64,000 nucleotides of DNA, from contig SAXG01000007.1 of NCBI GenBank assembly GCA_012932865.1, positions 372,001-436,000 on the forward strand. Reading direction: 5' to 3'. Below the pieces are notes generated by a model, which did not search any database, was not told the origin of the DNA, and was given only the letters and a program-made list of their open reading frames with translations. The position numbers and the translations under genes were made by a program. The stretch is from Amylostereum areolatum. Taxonomy: Eukaryota > Basidiomycota > Agaricomycetes > Russulales > Stereaceae. This document shows positions 12,625 to 24,690 of this stretch, in pieces (positions within the stretch are counted from its first letter, which is position 1; the number at the start of each line of letters is the position of its first letter).

Positions 12625-13358
12625 AGGCCCCTCAAATCGCTTTCGCCTGTCGCCTCAGATGAACAGGCCTGCTATCTTCATTCGTACTTTATAGGTTCAT
12701 TTCGCTCTTGCTTTCGGTATACCACACGCTATCGCTGACCATGTAGAATCCGTATCATGTCCTTTTGCCTTAATGGCGTATAATGTTGTACCACTACAAG
12801 TCTATTCACAAGCCCTACTATCGGCTGTAGCATGTAACTACATTAACGAATCTTACTATGTACAACCACTTGATTCGCCAGCGGGACACCATGGGGTAGA
12901 ACTAGCGAAAAAAACAGATAAGAATAAATTGAAGGATGCGATGAGAAACGAGGAAGAGTAAGAATGAATGTGGGCACGGACGCGGATCAGCTCGGTGTCG
13001 CGTGAGCAAAGGAGAAATGCAGAACGAAGGTAGGGTAAAGAATGTATGCGGCTCCCGCCGTGGATGTCTGAACCAGACCAGAGACGATGACGCTGACAAT
13101 AACAACGAAGTAGGAAAGATGTAATGCGACTAGTGGTATTTGTGTAGAATAAGCAAGTATGCGTTGCGTGCGTGCAGGATACAGAGCAATCGAAGTCCAT
13201 GCGATGTGTACAGTAACCGTCCAATAACCGACACCGCAATCGACCGCCCGATAAAAGAGCTGATGAAAAAGACCGAAGGAAAGGACGAAGACGAGGGGCG
13301 GGACTAGAACTAGGGAAGGGGAAGAGAGAGAGGATGAAATATAGAGGGAGAAGAACTA
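12625..13358. other. Convergent 3' flanks of CAP-D2 and PIP5K
   Basis: The two genes end facing each other here. The sequence is AT-richer, with no convincing coding frame; it probably holds the two 3' UTRs and terminators. Confidence 0.5.
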
Positions 13359-15739
13359 CTACTCAGACTTGAACCGCGCGCCACCTCCGCCCCCTCGCAT
13401 GACCGCCTTCATGAATTCAAAGAACCGATCCGCGTACTCCGTTGGCGGTACCGGGCTGATTTTGTGCTATAAACGCCCACCATCAGTACCCTCAAACACT
13501 GGCGTATCAGAAGCCTGTAAAGATACGCACCCGATCAGCCTGAATACCTTTCCATATATGTTCCATCTTCTTGAACGTTGTGTACGGTGTGAGGATGTCA
13601 ATGACACCAAGGTAGTATATCTTGATCCATCGCCTCGTTCTGTTCGTCCGTCGCACGGATGCCACCCTCATCCTGATAGAAGATGAACTCCTGTCGGTCG
13701 CCAGTGTCTTCCTCCGGTAGCTGGATTGTCTTGTCGCCCAAGCGCTGAAGATCGGACGCGCGCATCGCCCTACGAATAGCGATAGCCTCGGGGAGACCGA
13801 CTGGAAGTGGGTTGACGTTTGAACGCGGGAACGTCAGGCTACCATTAAGACGGAAAGATTCAGCGAGCGGCAAAAGGGACGGCGGAAAACTTCAACATAC
13901 CGAGAACACCTTGAGCGTGTTTCTCCGCACGTTATCCCGGTTCCCTCGGCGCATGTTATGGATTCCTATCAACAGACTGTAGTCCATGACTCCCAACTCC
14001 TTCAAGAAGTCCGAGTCCCGCCTCAGCTGCTCTGTCAACAGGGCGCGCTTCTCCGGCCCTAGCTCCTAGGCTCTTCTGTCGCTCTATCCAATTGAGATCC
14101 TTGAGCACGGCCCGAGGATTCTGCTTCGCCTTTTCCTCGGGGTACAGTCGGCCAACCGTGCTCCCCTTGAGGTCGTACGTTTCATGAACGTCCTTGTGTG
14201 CGGGGAACAAATTGTTCATGATGACGAAGTGAATCTTTCGTCCTCGGGGGAGCTTGACGCGATGTAGTCCGTAGAACCGGGAAAGTAGTGTGTGCGGGTT
14301 CGCCTTGACGTGATCGTGGTACCTTTTGAGTATTGAACGCAGGAACTGATGTTCTGAGTGGTGGATGGTCTTGATAATGAAACGATAGTCGCGGGAGAAA
14401 TAGAAGAAAGAGCCGGATTTTCCGGGGGATCCAAGTTCGGATAGGATGTACTTCGAGGTGAGGGAGAGGAGGTAATCGGCAGGGGTCAAGGTGGAAAAAA
14501 TCCTCGCGGAGGTCACGGAAAACCCATGGTGCGTAATCCTTGAACTTGAAATCGTACTTCGCCGAAGGGGTGAGCTCATTGCCGATGCTGAAGAGCAGTC
14601 AGTAGATACTCGGCAAAGGATATTCGAACAAACGCACACGTCGAAGGAATATTTGTGTCGAGCGGTGAAATCCTCATCCGTGAGCGGTCGTTTGATCTTG
14701 GCCTGGTAGCGAGACACGGCAGTGCGGATACCGGTGAGCATGTTGTACATGAGAACGTAGTTCGCGTGACCTTCCCCGATCACATTGCCGACGAGCGCTC
14801 CCTCGCCGCCGCTCTCAAGCTCCTGCAGGGCCTTGGCTCGCTTGGAATGACGCTCGCGACGGATCTGCTCGGCTTGTTGCTGGATATCCGATGCTAGCTC
14901 TCCGGAAACTTCCTCTACATCAGGAGGCAGCGTGTGTTGGCTTTGAGCGCGCGCGCCGAGGCGAGGCGTACGCGGGGTAGAGCCTGTCGTATTACGTCGG
15001 GACGGTCGTGATGTCGGCGGGTGTAGGAGGCCGTCGTGAGTGTCATCTGGCGCTGTTGCTACTCGGGGATGTATCGTTCGATAGCGTTGACGCGGAGCCG
15101 TGAGAGGGATGTTGGTATTTGGAGTCTGTTGATGCCCGTGTAAGAATCGCCGAGCTAGGGGCGGGAGCAGAGGTCGAGGTGGATGCTTGGGAGGACGAAA
15201 AAGAAAGACGGTTTAGGCGGGGTATGTCGAAGGTGACCGAGGATTCGGATAAAGAGGGCTTCATGGGTGAAGGGACGAAGAAGGGATCAGGCATGCCCCT
15301 CGCTGGCCGGGGGGGAAGGTGGTGGGGGACCCGCGTTCGGTAGCTCGGCCTCGGCCACCGACTTCGAAGCGTCATGCTCCTCGCCGTTGGGTATAGTGCG
15401 AAGAAGGGACGCGCCGACTTTGTGCAGCAGCGCCGACGGGGACGCGCCAGACTGGATCTGAACCTGGTCGTCGGTGACTTTGATGATGTGCACCTCCTGA
15501 GGGGAACCGCCGCCCGCCGCCGACTGAGAGAGGAGATGGAGAGGGTTAACGTCCGGACTCGTTGAACCGTCGCGGTTGGGGCCAGGATTACTTGGGCTGA
15601 GGGTCTGCGCTGACGAGGAGGCGGAGCGCGAAGGGGCGGTCTGGAACGACGCTCCCATCGATGAAGCGACACTCGCACGTTGTTCTCTGGGTTCGGGTGA
15701 TGTGTATCCTGGTGAAGAGGCCCGTGCGGTGGCAATCAT
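13359..15739 (-). CDS. mss4: Phosphatidylinositol-4-phosphate 5-kinase (Mss4/Its3 type)
   Basis: Makes PtdIns(4,5)P2 at the plasma membrane, with roles in actin, endocytosis and signalling. Reading from the ATG at 15739 ([20 protein letters not shown]), a long Ser/Pro-rich N-terminal region precedes the kinase. Kinase blocks: [38 protein letters not shown], the glycine-rich loop [57 protein letters not shown], and the specificity region [12 protein letters not shown]. It ends [17 protein letters not shown] at TAG 13359-13361. Two frame breaks remain: at a G7 run (15309-15315) in the N-terminal region, and near 14065-14066, where the conserved ELGPEKR block needs one base fewer. Both are +1 and no intron of normal size explains them, so sequence errors are likelier than a dead gene. 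An in-frame upstream ATG at 16051 is possible but the extra peptide looks non-coding. Confidence 0.92.
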
Positions 15740-17141
15740 CGTCGTCGTCGACGTTCTGTGAAAGCGCGGAGCTAGGTCGCGAGAGAGAGAATGCGGGTCT
15801 GGTTGTGCGGTCAAATAACCGCGTAACGCTCGAACGCGCGCAAGACGCAGTGCCTGGGGTGGTGTGAGACGCGCGATGAGCTCGTGGGGCGGGAAAGGGC
15901 GCTGGGGAAAGTCCGGAACGACGAGGGCGGTGGTGGATGCAAGAGTCAAGACAGGGGAACGGCGTGAGAAACTTTGCGCTCGTCGTCGAAGGCGGTGACC
16001 TCCGCAGTTTTGGCGCACGCCCGGCCGGCGGGAATCCCGGCACGGTGCCACGCGGCGGGCTCATCGACTCACTCGTCGGCGTCGTCGCCCGCATTTGCAC
16101 CAAAATATCACGTACACGGCGGGCCATGCACCGCACCCGACGACGTCAAGAGTACATACGACGCCTCGTTACTGTCAGCGGATTTGTGTATGAATATGAG
16201 GCAGCGTCGAAAGTTCGCCGGATAATACCTAGTCTCTCGTAGTACATAGCCAGATAGATTTAAAAATTAAAACAGAAGATGATACCCGTCCAGCGGTACT
16301 AGTTGTAAGTGAAGTCGGTCTGCATACCAGAACGACTGTCTTCTGGTAGGTCAGCAACGGGAGACTAGGTCTGCATGAGCTCTCGAACGCCAATCGTTAA
16401 GTATCGTGGCCGAAGAAGCTACTGTGGACTTTCTACACGGAGAGCCGCGATCCCTACTACATCCACCGTGAGGTCCGTCGAGTATCTCCAGGCCTTCCTA
16501 TCGTCGCCTGCAGGGCACGGGTAAGAAGGCTGAGGAGAGAAGGCATTGCCATGTGGCGAGGGTGAGAGTCAAGCGGCCTAGGGGTACTGCGTCTGGAATG
16601 GTGGTGAGATACACATGACAGTTGAGGGGGTCGGGGAGATCAAGGTTAGTGTGGGGACAAGGTGGGCCCGGAGCAACTTTGTAGGCAATGACGAGAATAC
16701 GCAGAAAAGGGGCACATTCAACCCATTCATCGACCACAGATACGCATCACCACTCACTGGAAGGGCCCTGCCGCAGCTTAATGCAGGGATAAGCTAGCGA
16801 CCAAGTCGGTGAAGGATTGTTGGAGATTAAACGCGTATCTACCTGGATACGGCAGTAAACAATGCATACACACTTACGTGAAGAGTGAAATGTGAGCCCC
16901 GTCAGACGCTCGGCATCCCCACCTCGACATAAAGCTGATGCGCTGCTGTGGAATGGCAATGTTGACAGTTGCGGAGGTTCTAGGACAATCCCCATCGCCT
17001 TCGGCAGGATAAAGTTGGCTTCGAGATATATTCTGCAGAACCGATGAACACTTGTGAAAGACATCCACTCGGAGTATCCGGGCTGTCTTCCGACTATGAT
17101 CGTCGGAGTCACTCGATGACTAAAACCAAAAAGTAGACCCC

Positions 17142-17185
17142 TTGCAGGTACGGGGCAGAGACGTTGCAGGTGCGAGGCAGAGACG
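17142..17185. repeat. 22-bp imperfect tandem duplication
   Basis: Two adjacent 22-bp copies (17142-17163 and 17164-17185) both begin ttgcaggt and end ggcagagacg, differing at two positions. No coding context. Confidence 0.7.
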
Positions 17186-18273
17186 TCAAGCATAAGTGAC
17201 GGGAGTTCTCTCGTTGAGACTTTGAGAATTACGTAGGCCCGACTGTCTCGCCTCCCGGAAGCCTTTGTCCGCAGGATATTAGATGCTGTATGGTTGATGG
17301 ATTTCTGAGCGGTGTTCAGAAATTTAACGTATCCCTTCCGGCAAACCGTAGCCTCCGGAGAACTGCGTTGTCCATGATCGACGAAGGAACAAAAACCCTG
17401 GATAAAGATGGTTTTCAGCTGGTGTTACACTGACCACGATGTTGGACACTTACTCGCCTGAGTAAAAACAGTTGACGAGGCGCCTCGCGGCGCGGGCGTC
17501 GACCTGACCTAAAAATGAGCATACAACGCGAAGGTTCTGTTCGCCGAACATTACGCCCTCGCGGTGAGAAATCAATGGAGTTTTGTGCCGGATGTGAGAG
17601 ATAAACGCCTCGATTAAGCTCGATTGCTGCGCCACGGGATGCGATTAAGTTTACGGGCCAAAGCGAACAGGGATATGCTATCAGCGTACCTTTCATTGAG
17701 CGGGGAAGGTGCATGCATGGAAGTTCACTGGACAGGGTGAGGTGAGGCGGGAAGAGTCCTGCATCGCGGAGAACGCGAGGCTCGTGAATCTCGCCCTCGT
17801 GTGCGCTGAATTGCCCGTGCGCTTGGCCAAGTCCCAGGTTCTTGGATGGCAGGCACTTTTACCACTTCATGAATGAATTGACGACATCGCACATGGCGCA
17901 GAGATATCCCTTTTTTGCATGTGCCGCACAATGAAATGCATCCGAGCTGCAAAGAAACGCCTACTATCTGCTTCTCCCGACGGCGAAGGGGCCCAATGCG
18001 GGGGCGCATCGATCGACCAAGAAGAGACATGAGGCATAGCGGCAGAACATAGCCCGTCTTCTTTGTATATCGATGCTGTATACCACTGGCGAGAAGGAAA
18101 TGGGTGGGTCGTCCTGTGTCCGCTGCTAAACTTACCGGAGTGCATCCACAGCCTCTGACACTGTCGTCACTCTGCACGGTCAGGTACTACCAGTGCACAT
18201 GAAGGTCGAGATACAAGATTGAAGCGACATCACTTTCATTTGAAGGGATCCGTAGTGCGGTGGCTCGAGATAA

Positions 18274-18435
18274 ATGAGAACTGAATGTCTGTGGGTCGCC
18301 ATCGAGAGGATATATCATCTGATTTGGCCCAAGGACAACGATGCGGCAACCGCTCCTGTAAAACAGATTGAACTAAAGCCAAGGAAAGGAGAGACCTCGC
18401 ACTACGCACCTATGACGGCAGCAGAGAAAATTTAA
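18274..18435 (+). pseudogene. Decayed fragment of a condensin CAP-D2 gene
   Basis: A 53-codon frame from ATG 18274 to TAA 18433-18435 contains IERIYHLIWPKDNDAATAPV. This matches IKRMIHLIWHKDNNAATSED in the intact CAP-D2 gene upstream. Over 18316-18351 versus 9878-9913 the DNA agrees at 30 of 36 bases and the peptide at 10 of 12 residues. Similarity fades on both sides: in the intact gene the block begins just after an intron acceptor, and here the upstream frame is closed by TAA just before the ATG. The flanking condensin exons are missing. The simplest reading is a relic of a duplicated CAP-D2 copy; a chance match this long is unlikely. It could in principle be transcribed as a tiny ORF, but nothing suggests function. 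Confidence 0.6.
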
Positions 18436-19671
18436 GTAAAGGGGGGATCGATCTGCAAGCTCAGAAGGGAACAAGTGCGCGGGGCGCTTGAGGCGTGATA
18501 AATTTGACCAGCACAAGCACAGTGTGTGCCGTGGATGGGTAATCGCGGGATTATACACCATGAGCTCGCGGAGTTGTCGCAGGCCACGCGGGCGCCAGCA
18601 CCCTGCAGCGTGGAGATAGAACCGCACCCAGCTCGGGGGTGACTGTGAACGCGGGGTTGACGAGATGAAGCCAGACAAAGCCAACTTGAAGAGGCAAGCC
18701 GCAAGACCGCTCGGGCGCATTATTCACACCAGCTGACTCCGAGTACTAGTAACCCGGCATCGTGGAGAGCGATCGGAAGGTCTTGGGCGCCTTCATCCAT
18801 GCTGCCTTCGCGTTTACTGCTTGAGATGAAGGAGAGAAAGAGGGACGCAATGTACGTTTTAGTTCGGGAGCCCTCGAAGGACGGAGTCATGATATTTGAT
18901 TCTGCAAAGCGCAGATCGAAATGAACGGGGAATGCCGATCATATGAGTACGGGAAGAATTACGTAATATACTTATGCGTTGAGCATGCTCTAGCCTCTAT
19001 GTCGCCGGGCCGTCCTCCATCTCTTTGCTCTCGCCGTCACTTCCCTCTCACAATCCAGCCGATTTCTTCCTCTTGTTGCTCGCTCGTCCCTTCGGCTGTA
19101 CGGTTCGATTTCCACCCAGATGTCGAAGAACTTGTGACAAGAATCTGAAGGCCACAGCCCTACAATTGTGAGGAACTTCCCTGCAGTAGACCCATATCTT
19201 CGGCGCATGCCGGTCTTTCGACCTATCCTCGCACGCCGACTTCTTCGCCGGATTACTGAATGACACTATCAAATGCGCCTTTCTTCAATTTGGATGGTTT
19301 GCTCACAGCGTGACGTCGATATATTCAGCCCTCCTAGTTGCGACAATCTTTCGGGCCACTATCGCCTCAACGAGGACCTGAACAGCCAATTGACAGGTGA
19401 GTTGCAAGCGAGGCAATGATACTAAACTCGCACCGCCCACGGTCTGATCACGTACATACCTGGTTTAGACGCGATCACTCACACAACGTGTAGAAGACCT
19501 TCCTGGAAATCAATTCGAACCCGCGCAGAGGCTGTTCATTTGGACGGAGCACCAAATATTCTCGGCGATACATAAACGGATCGGGCAGTCTGTCAGATCG
19601 ACAACTCCGCGCACCCCTGGTTTGACGATCCTGTCCTGTCCTCGGTTCTATCCCTCACTCCCCTGTTATCC

Positions 19672-22600
19672 ATGAGTCCTCTGGCACGCCCCGAGCCCAA
19701 GTCGCGCGGCAAGTACGCCAACCGTGCGTGCAATCACTGCCGACGACGGTCAGTCCTTTCGCCCTTCGTCGCGTTTCCCTCTTAGCTGGGTCGGTCATAT
19801 TACCGCTTACTAAGCATATCTGTGTGTAGGAAGACGCGCTGCGATGGGCGAGAACCTGTCTGCGGTCCTTGCGATCAGTCAGGACACGAGGCAGGTCGAC
19901 GTCGTTCAATGCTCTAGCATATCCTAATCTTCATCGCCTTCAGTGTCTATGGGGTCAGGAAAGCGCGAAGAAAGCCAACACCAAGGCATACGTCGATTCG
20001 CTTCGCAACATGAACAGACTGTTAGAAAAGAAGGTGAAAGTCCTCGAGGCCGAAGCTCGACAGTACATATCCGTCAACGTCCATCCGCCACCGCCCGAGG
20101 ACATGTATTCGGAAATTTACAGCCACAGCTCTCCAGGATCTGACGACACGCATATCAAAACCGAAGAGCTGGAGGACCCGGAAATCGCCCAGCTAGTCAA
20201 CCCCGCAAACCACCTCCATGTATGTGCCAACATTCGCTATCTTCAACTGGAGCCTAGGACTCACCGGACTCGTAGCTTGATGGATCCGACAACTTGCAAC
20301 TATACGGACCCACGTCGATCTTTCGCTTGGCTCCTCCAAATAACGACCGCTCCCCCAAGCAGCTTGCCGCAGTCGTCACGGATAGCGTTCTGACATACGA
20401 GCTTTATGCGGGAACGAACGTAGACTGGAAACGCTATCTTCCAGATGAAGTGCTTCTGACCCAGAAAGAACACGACAGGTGAGATCTAACTCCGACTCAT
20501 CCAGCTTACCCGCCACTGACATCTGGGTCGTTTGCCAGGATCCTCGACCTACTGTTCCGTTTCTTCACTTCATGGTGTCTTCGCCTCATCCCCGAATTCT
20601 TCTTGCGCGACATGTATCGCGTCCTCAGCCATTCAAGCGTTCACGTCCCCCCTCGAACGGCCCACTACTCTCCCATGCTACACAACTCCCTGCTGGCTGT
20701 CGCGACGGCCTTCTCGGATGTCCCAGAAGTGAAGGACGCCGCTGCCCGAAGGCATTACGCCCAGAAGGCGTTGTCGTACTTGGAAGCCGAGTGCGAACAT
20801 CCCAATATCAGCGCCCTCCTCGCTCTGTCCATTTTGGCCAACTACCATTCTTCTCAGGGGGCGCCCACTTTGGGGTACATGTATTTCGGTCGGTCCAATG
20901 TCTCATTCTGCTCTCATCGTCTCCGGTCTGACGTCGTCTCATGTTCTAGGTATCAGCGCCCGCATATCACAAGCTTGTAAGACTGATCGCCGTTTCACCT
21001 GTATGACCTTCTGACGCTGACTTCTCCGGGTGCTGACAGTGGGTCTGGGTGTGGACTGCAGGCCGTGGGTCGACGCCGGGTTCATCTTACCTGCGGGTAT
21101 GCGTGATAGGAACTGGGCCTTTTGGACCACCTTCTGTCAGGTATTTCTGTGTTGCTTCTGCATATGTTCTCACGTCACTGACCCGTCTTTATGTAGGACA
21201 CGACGTGGTCCCTTTACGTGGGACGCGACTTCTGTGTTAACTCCCTATCGAACCACCAAGGTGTATCCGTGCCGTTCGTTGATGAAGAACCCGAAAGTAA
21301 GCAATGGCGGTGGGGGCCAGACCAGATCGACCGTCCCAGTCATTTGGGTCGTACGTTCGCTGCGACTTGTACCCTACTCTCGATTTCAAGGAAGATCATG
21401 GAAGTAGTGTGCGTCTTCTTCGACGTTTCGCGGAGAGTCCTCGGCTCATCCCCTTTTCTCAGGAGCAACTTCCCGAAACTCGGCGTTCGCGAAGAGGCGG
21501 ACGCCATGGTCATTGGAAGGATGGAGTAAGCAGATTTTGTCGCGCGCCCCTCCCATACCTTCCCTTCTGACCCGCACCTGGCTTAGTCTGCAGCTCAGCA
21601 CGTGGAAAGATAACCTGCCTCCTGAAGTGGACGTCAACAAGACCAACATCTCATCGGCGCTCCCTCAACAGCTCATGCTACAAATGACCTATCAGTGGCT
21701 TCTCATCGTTCTCCATCGCCCATTCTACCGACGCAAGGTTATCAAAGATGAACACGGGTACGAGGTGGACCACGTTAAGGTACGTACCCATGGGGTCCGC
21801 ATGCTATCCGCACCTCTAGGCTCTGACGCCCAGCCGGTCACAGAACTGCGACAAGGCGGCATTGGCCATCATGGACCTGGCGGCGGCATGGCAGGCGCAG
21901 TACACTCTCCGCTATGTTCCCATCACCTTCATACAAGTCGTCTCAGCTGCCTGGTACCATCTTCATCCTCGCCGCTCTCCAGGCGGCCTCGGGCCCGCGT
22001 CTCGCCCAACGACGGCTCGACGAAGGCTCGCCACATGACCCAACGCACTATCGACTATCTTGTTGAGATCGGCGAGTCTTTCGCGAGCGCTCGGGGGTTC
22101 GCGGATATCCTGAGGAGTCTGCTGGAGAGGCAGGTGCAGACGCGGGTGGCAAGGCGTATGGGGGACCCTTCGCCCTCGCCCTCGCCCTCGCCACCGTCCG
22201 CGAGTTCTACGCTATCGTCGGAGTCCCATGCGAACCCGCGACCGGGATCGCACTCTCCTCATCTGTATCCTGTCCCGGTCCAGACGAACGGATATCACCA
22301 CCACTCTCCGCAACAAAGGAGCTCGCCGGTGGAATACTCGGCAGTATACAACGGCCACAGCCCGCCAGAGTCATCGTCCCCACCTATAGCCGTCTACCCC
22401 CTCCAAAACCAAGGTTACCAGCAGCAACAGGAAGCTTTCGGTCCTCAGGCACCCCAGCCCATGCAGTTCCCTACCGTCAATGGCCCGATGGGGATGGAAT
22501 ACCAGCAATATAGTTTCAACGACACCTCGATGAACTTCACACCGCCGATGGTAAACATGGGCACGGGCAGCATGAGTGGCATGGGCATGGGCCCCGGGAT

Positions 22601-22793
22601 GAGCTCCGGAGGTGGAGACATGTTCATGCAAAACCCCTTGATGATGTTCGGCGTGGGCCAGCAGGAGTATATGTCGTACTACCAGCAAGCGAGCCTTGGG
22701 AACGCAGGTGGTGCGCAGGCGATGGGGCGACTGACGAAGTCGCAGATGGTCGAGGAGGAGTGTATGCTCCAGCAGATGCTGTCGTTTATCTAG
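19672..22793 (+). CDS. Zn(II)2Cys6 fungal transcription factor (TF2), paralogue of TF1
   Basis: Same architecture as TF1. Starts at ATG 19672 (MSPLARPEPKSRGKYANRAC) with cluster NHCRRR-KTRCDGREPVCGPC, split by a GT-AG intron in the same codon and phase as in TF1. The next cluster intron (19891-19943) begins with GC rather than GT; it is required to join GHE to CLWGQESAKK and supply the sixth cysteine. A coiled coil follows (AYVDSLRNMNRLLEKKVKVL). MHR blocks include RDMYRVLSH, HYSPMLHNSLLAVATAFSD, TLGYMYFG, MRDRNWAFWTTFCQ and LPQQLMLQMTYQWLLIVLHR. The C-terminal tail is long, with an SPSPSPSP repeat and Met/Gly/Gln-rich sequence, ending TAG 22791-22793. About 860 residues. It points in the opposite direction to TF1, 14.5 kb away. 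Targets unknown. Confidence 0.93.
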
Positions 22794-24155
<1,362 letters not shown>

Positions 24156-24690
24156 CGCAGTCGTGGACGAAGAAGTGAGAGCGACGCGAGGTTCAGCGAG
24201 CGTGTTTTGCGCTAATCTTCCAAATGAGGGGGAAATGACGCAACGCAACATCGGACAGATATAGGGCAAAATCAATGGCAATCCTCTCAGCTCAGGCTGG
24301 CAGCACGGTTACTGACGTCCTTGGCGAGTCCTCCTATGCTCCTATTATCATCAGACCGAGTTATGCATCCCCCGCTTTCCACAAACTTGTGCATAGTAAG
24401 CTCAAATGGGAACAGTATCTGAGCATATTGAGGCTTTCCGCTTACGATGAGATGGATCATGGGTCTGCGGCAGGAGCGATCGGTGAGACTGGAAGTGGAA
24501 CAAGGAATAGATACAGATTGGATACAGATTCTGCGTGTACAAAACTATGGAACTATATGTAGAACATAAACGAGGTAGTAATAAAGCTGAAACATTCACA
24601 AACCCAGCGCAAGTAGAAAATACACGTCGATAGTCGAACTGATACAATATGACTTCACCCAAACCGTAGATCGCTCCGCCCCTCCACTCC
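24156..24690. other. Intergenic between CAP-G end and RPB10 start
   Basis: About 535 bp that must hold the CAP-G terminator and the RPB10 promoter. A plus-strand ORF at 24275-24562 has no exon-like features and is antisense to both flanks, so I treat it as accidental. Confidence 0.5.

Larger units (their letters stand above)
15740..19671. other. 3.9-kb gene-poor region between PIP5K and TF2
   Basis: The longest stretch without a recognisable intact gene, containing the 5' flanks of PIP5K and TF2. ORFs on both strands are short and show no domains. It contains a 22-bp imperfect tandem duplication (17142-17185) and a decayed CAP-D2 fragment (18316-18390), both listed separately. I found no transposon termini or transposase-like peptide. 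Confidence 0.6.

Noticed and set aside
15309..15337. A 28-nt intron to explain the N-terminal frame change in PIP5K
   Set aside because: It has GT and AG ends and restores the frame, but is far below the 50-65 nt typical here; a G7 over-call is simpler.
16498..18720. Several minus-strand ORFs of 80-150 codons in the gene-poor region
   Set aside because: Peptides are rich in Arg, Ser, Cys and Pro without pattern, as expected of non-coding frames; no domain and no splice logic.
24275..24562. Plus-strand ORF between RPB10 and CAP-G
   Set aside because: No domain, antisense to the promoter/terminator space both neighbours need, and no exon-like composition.
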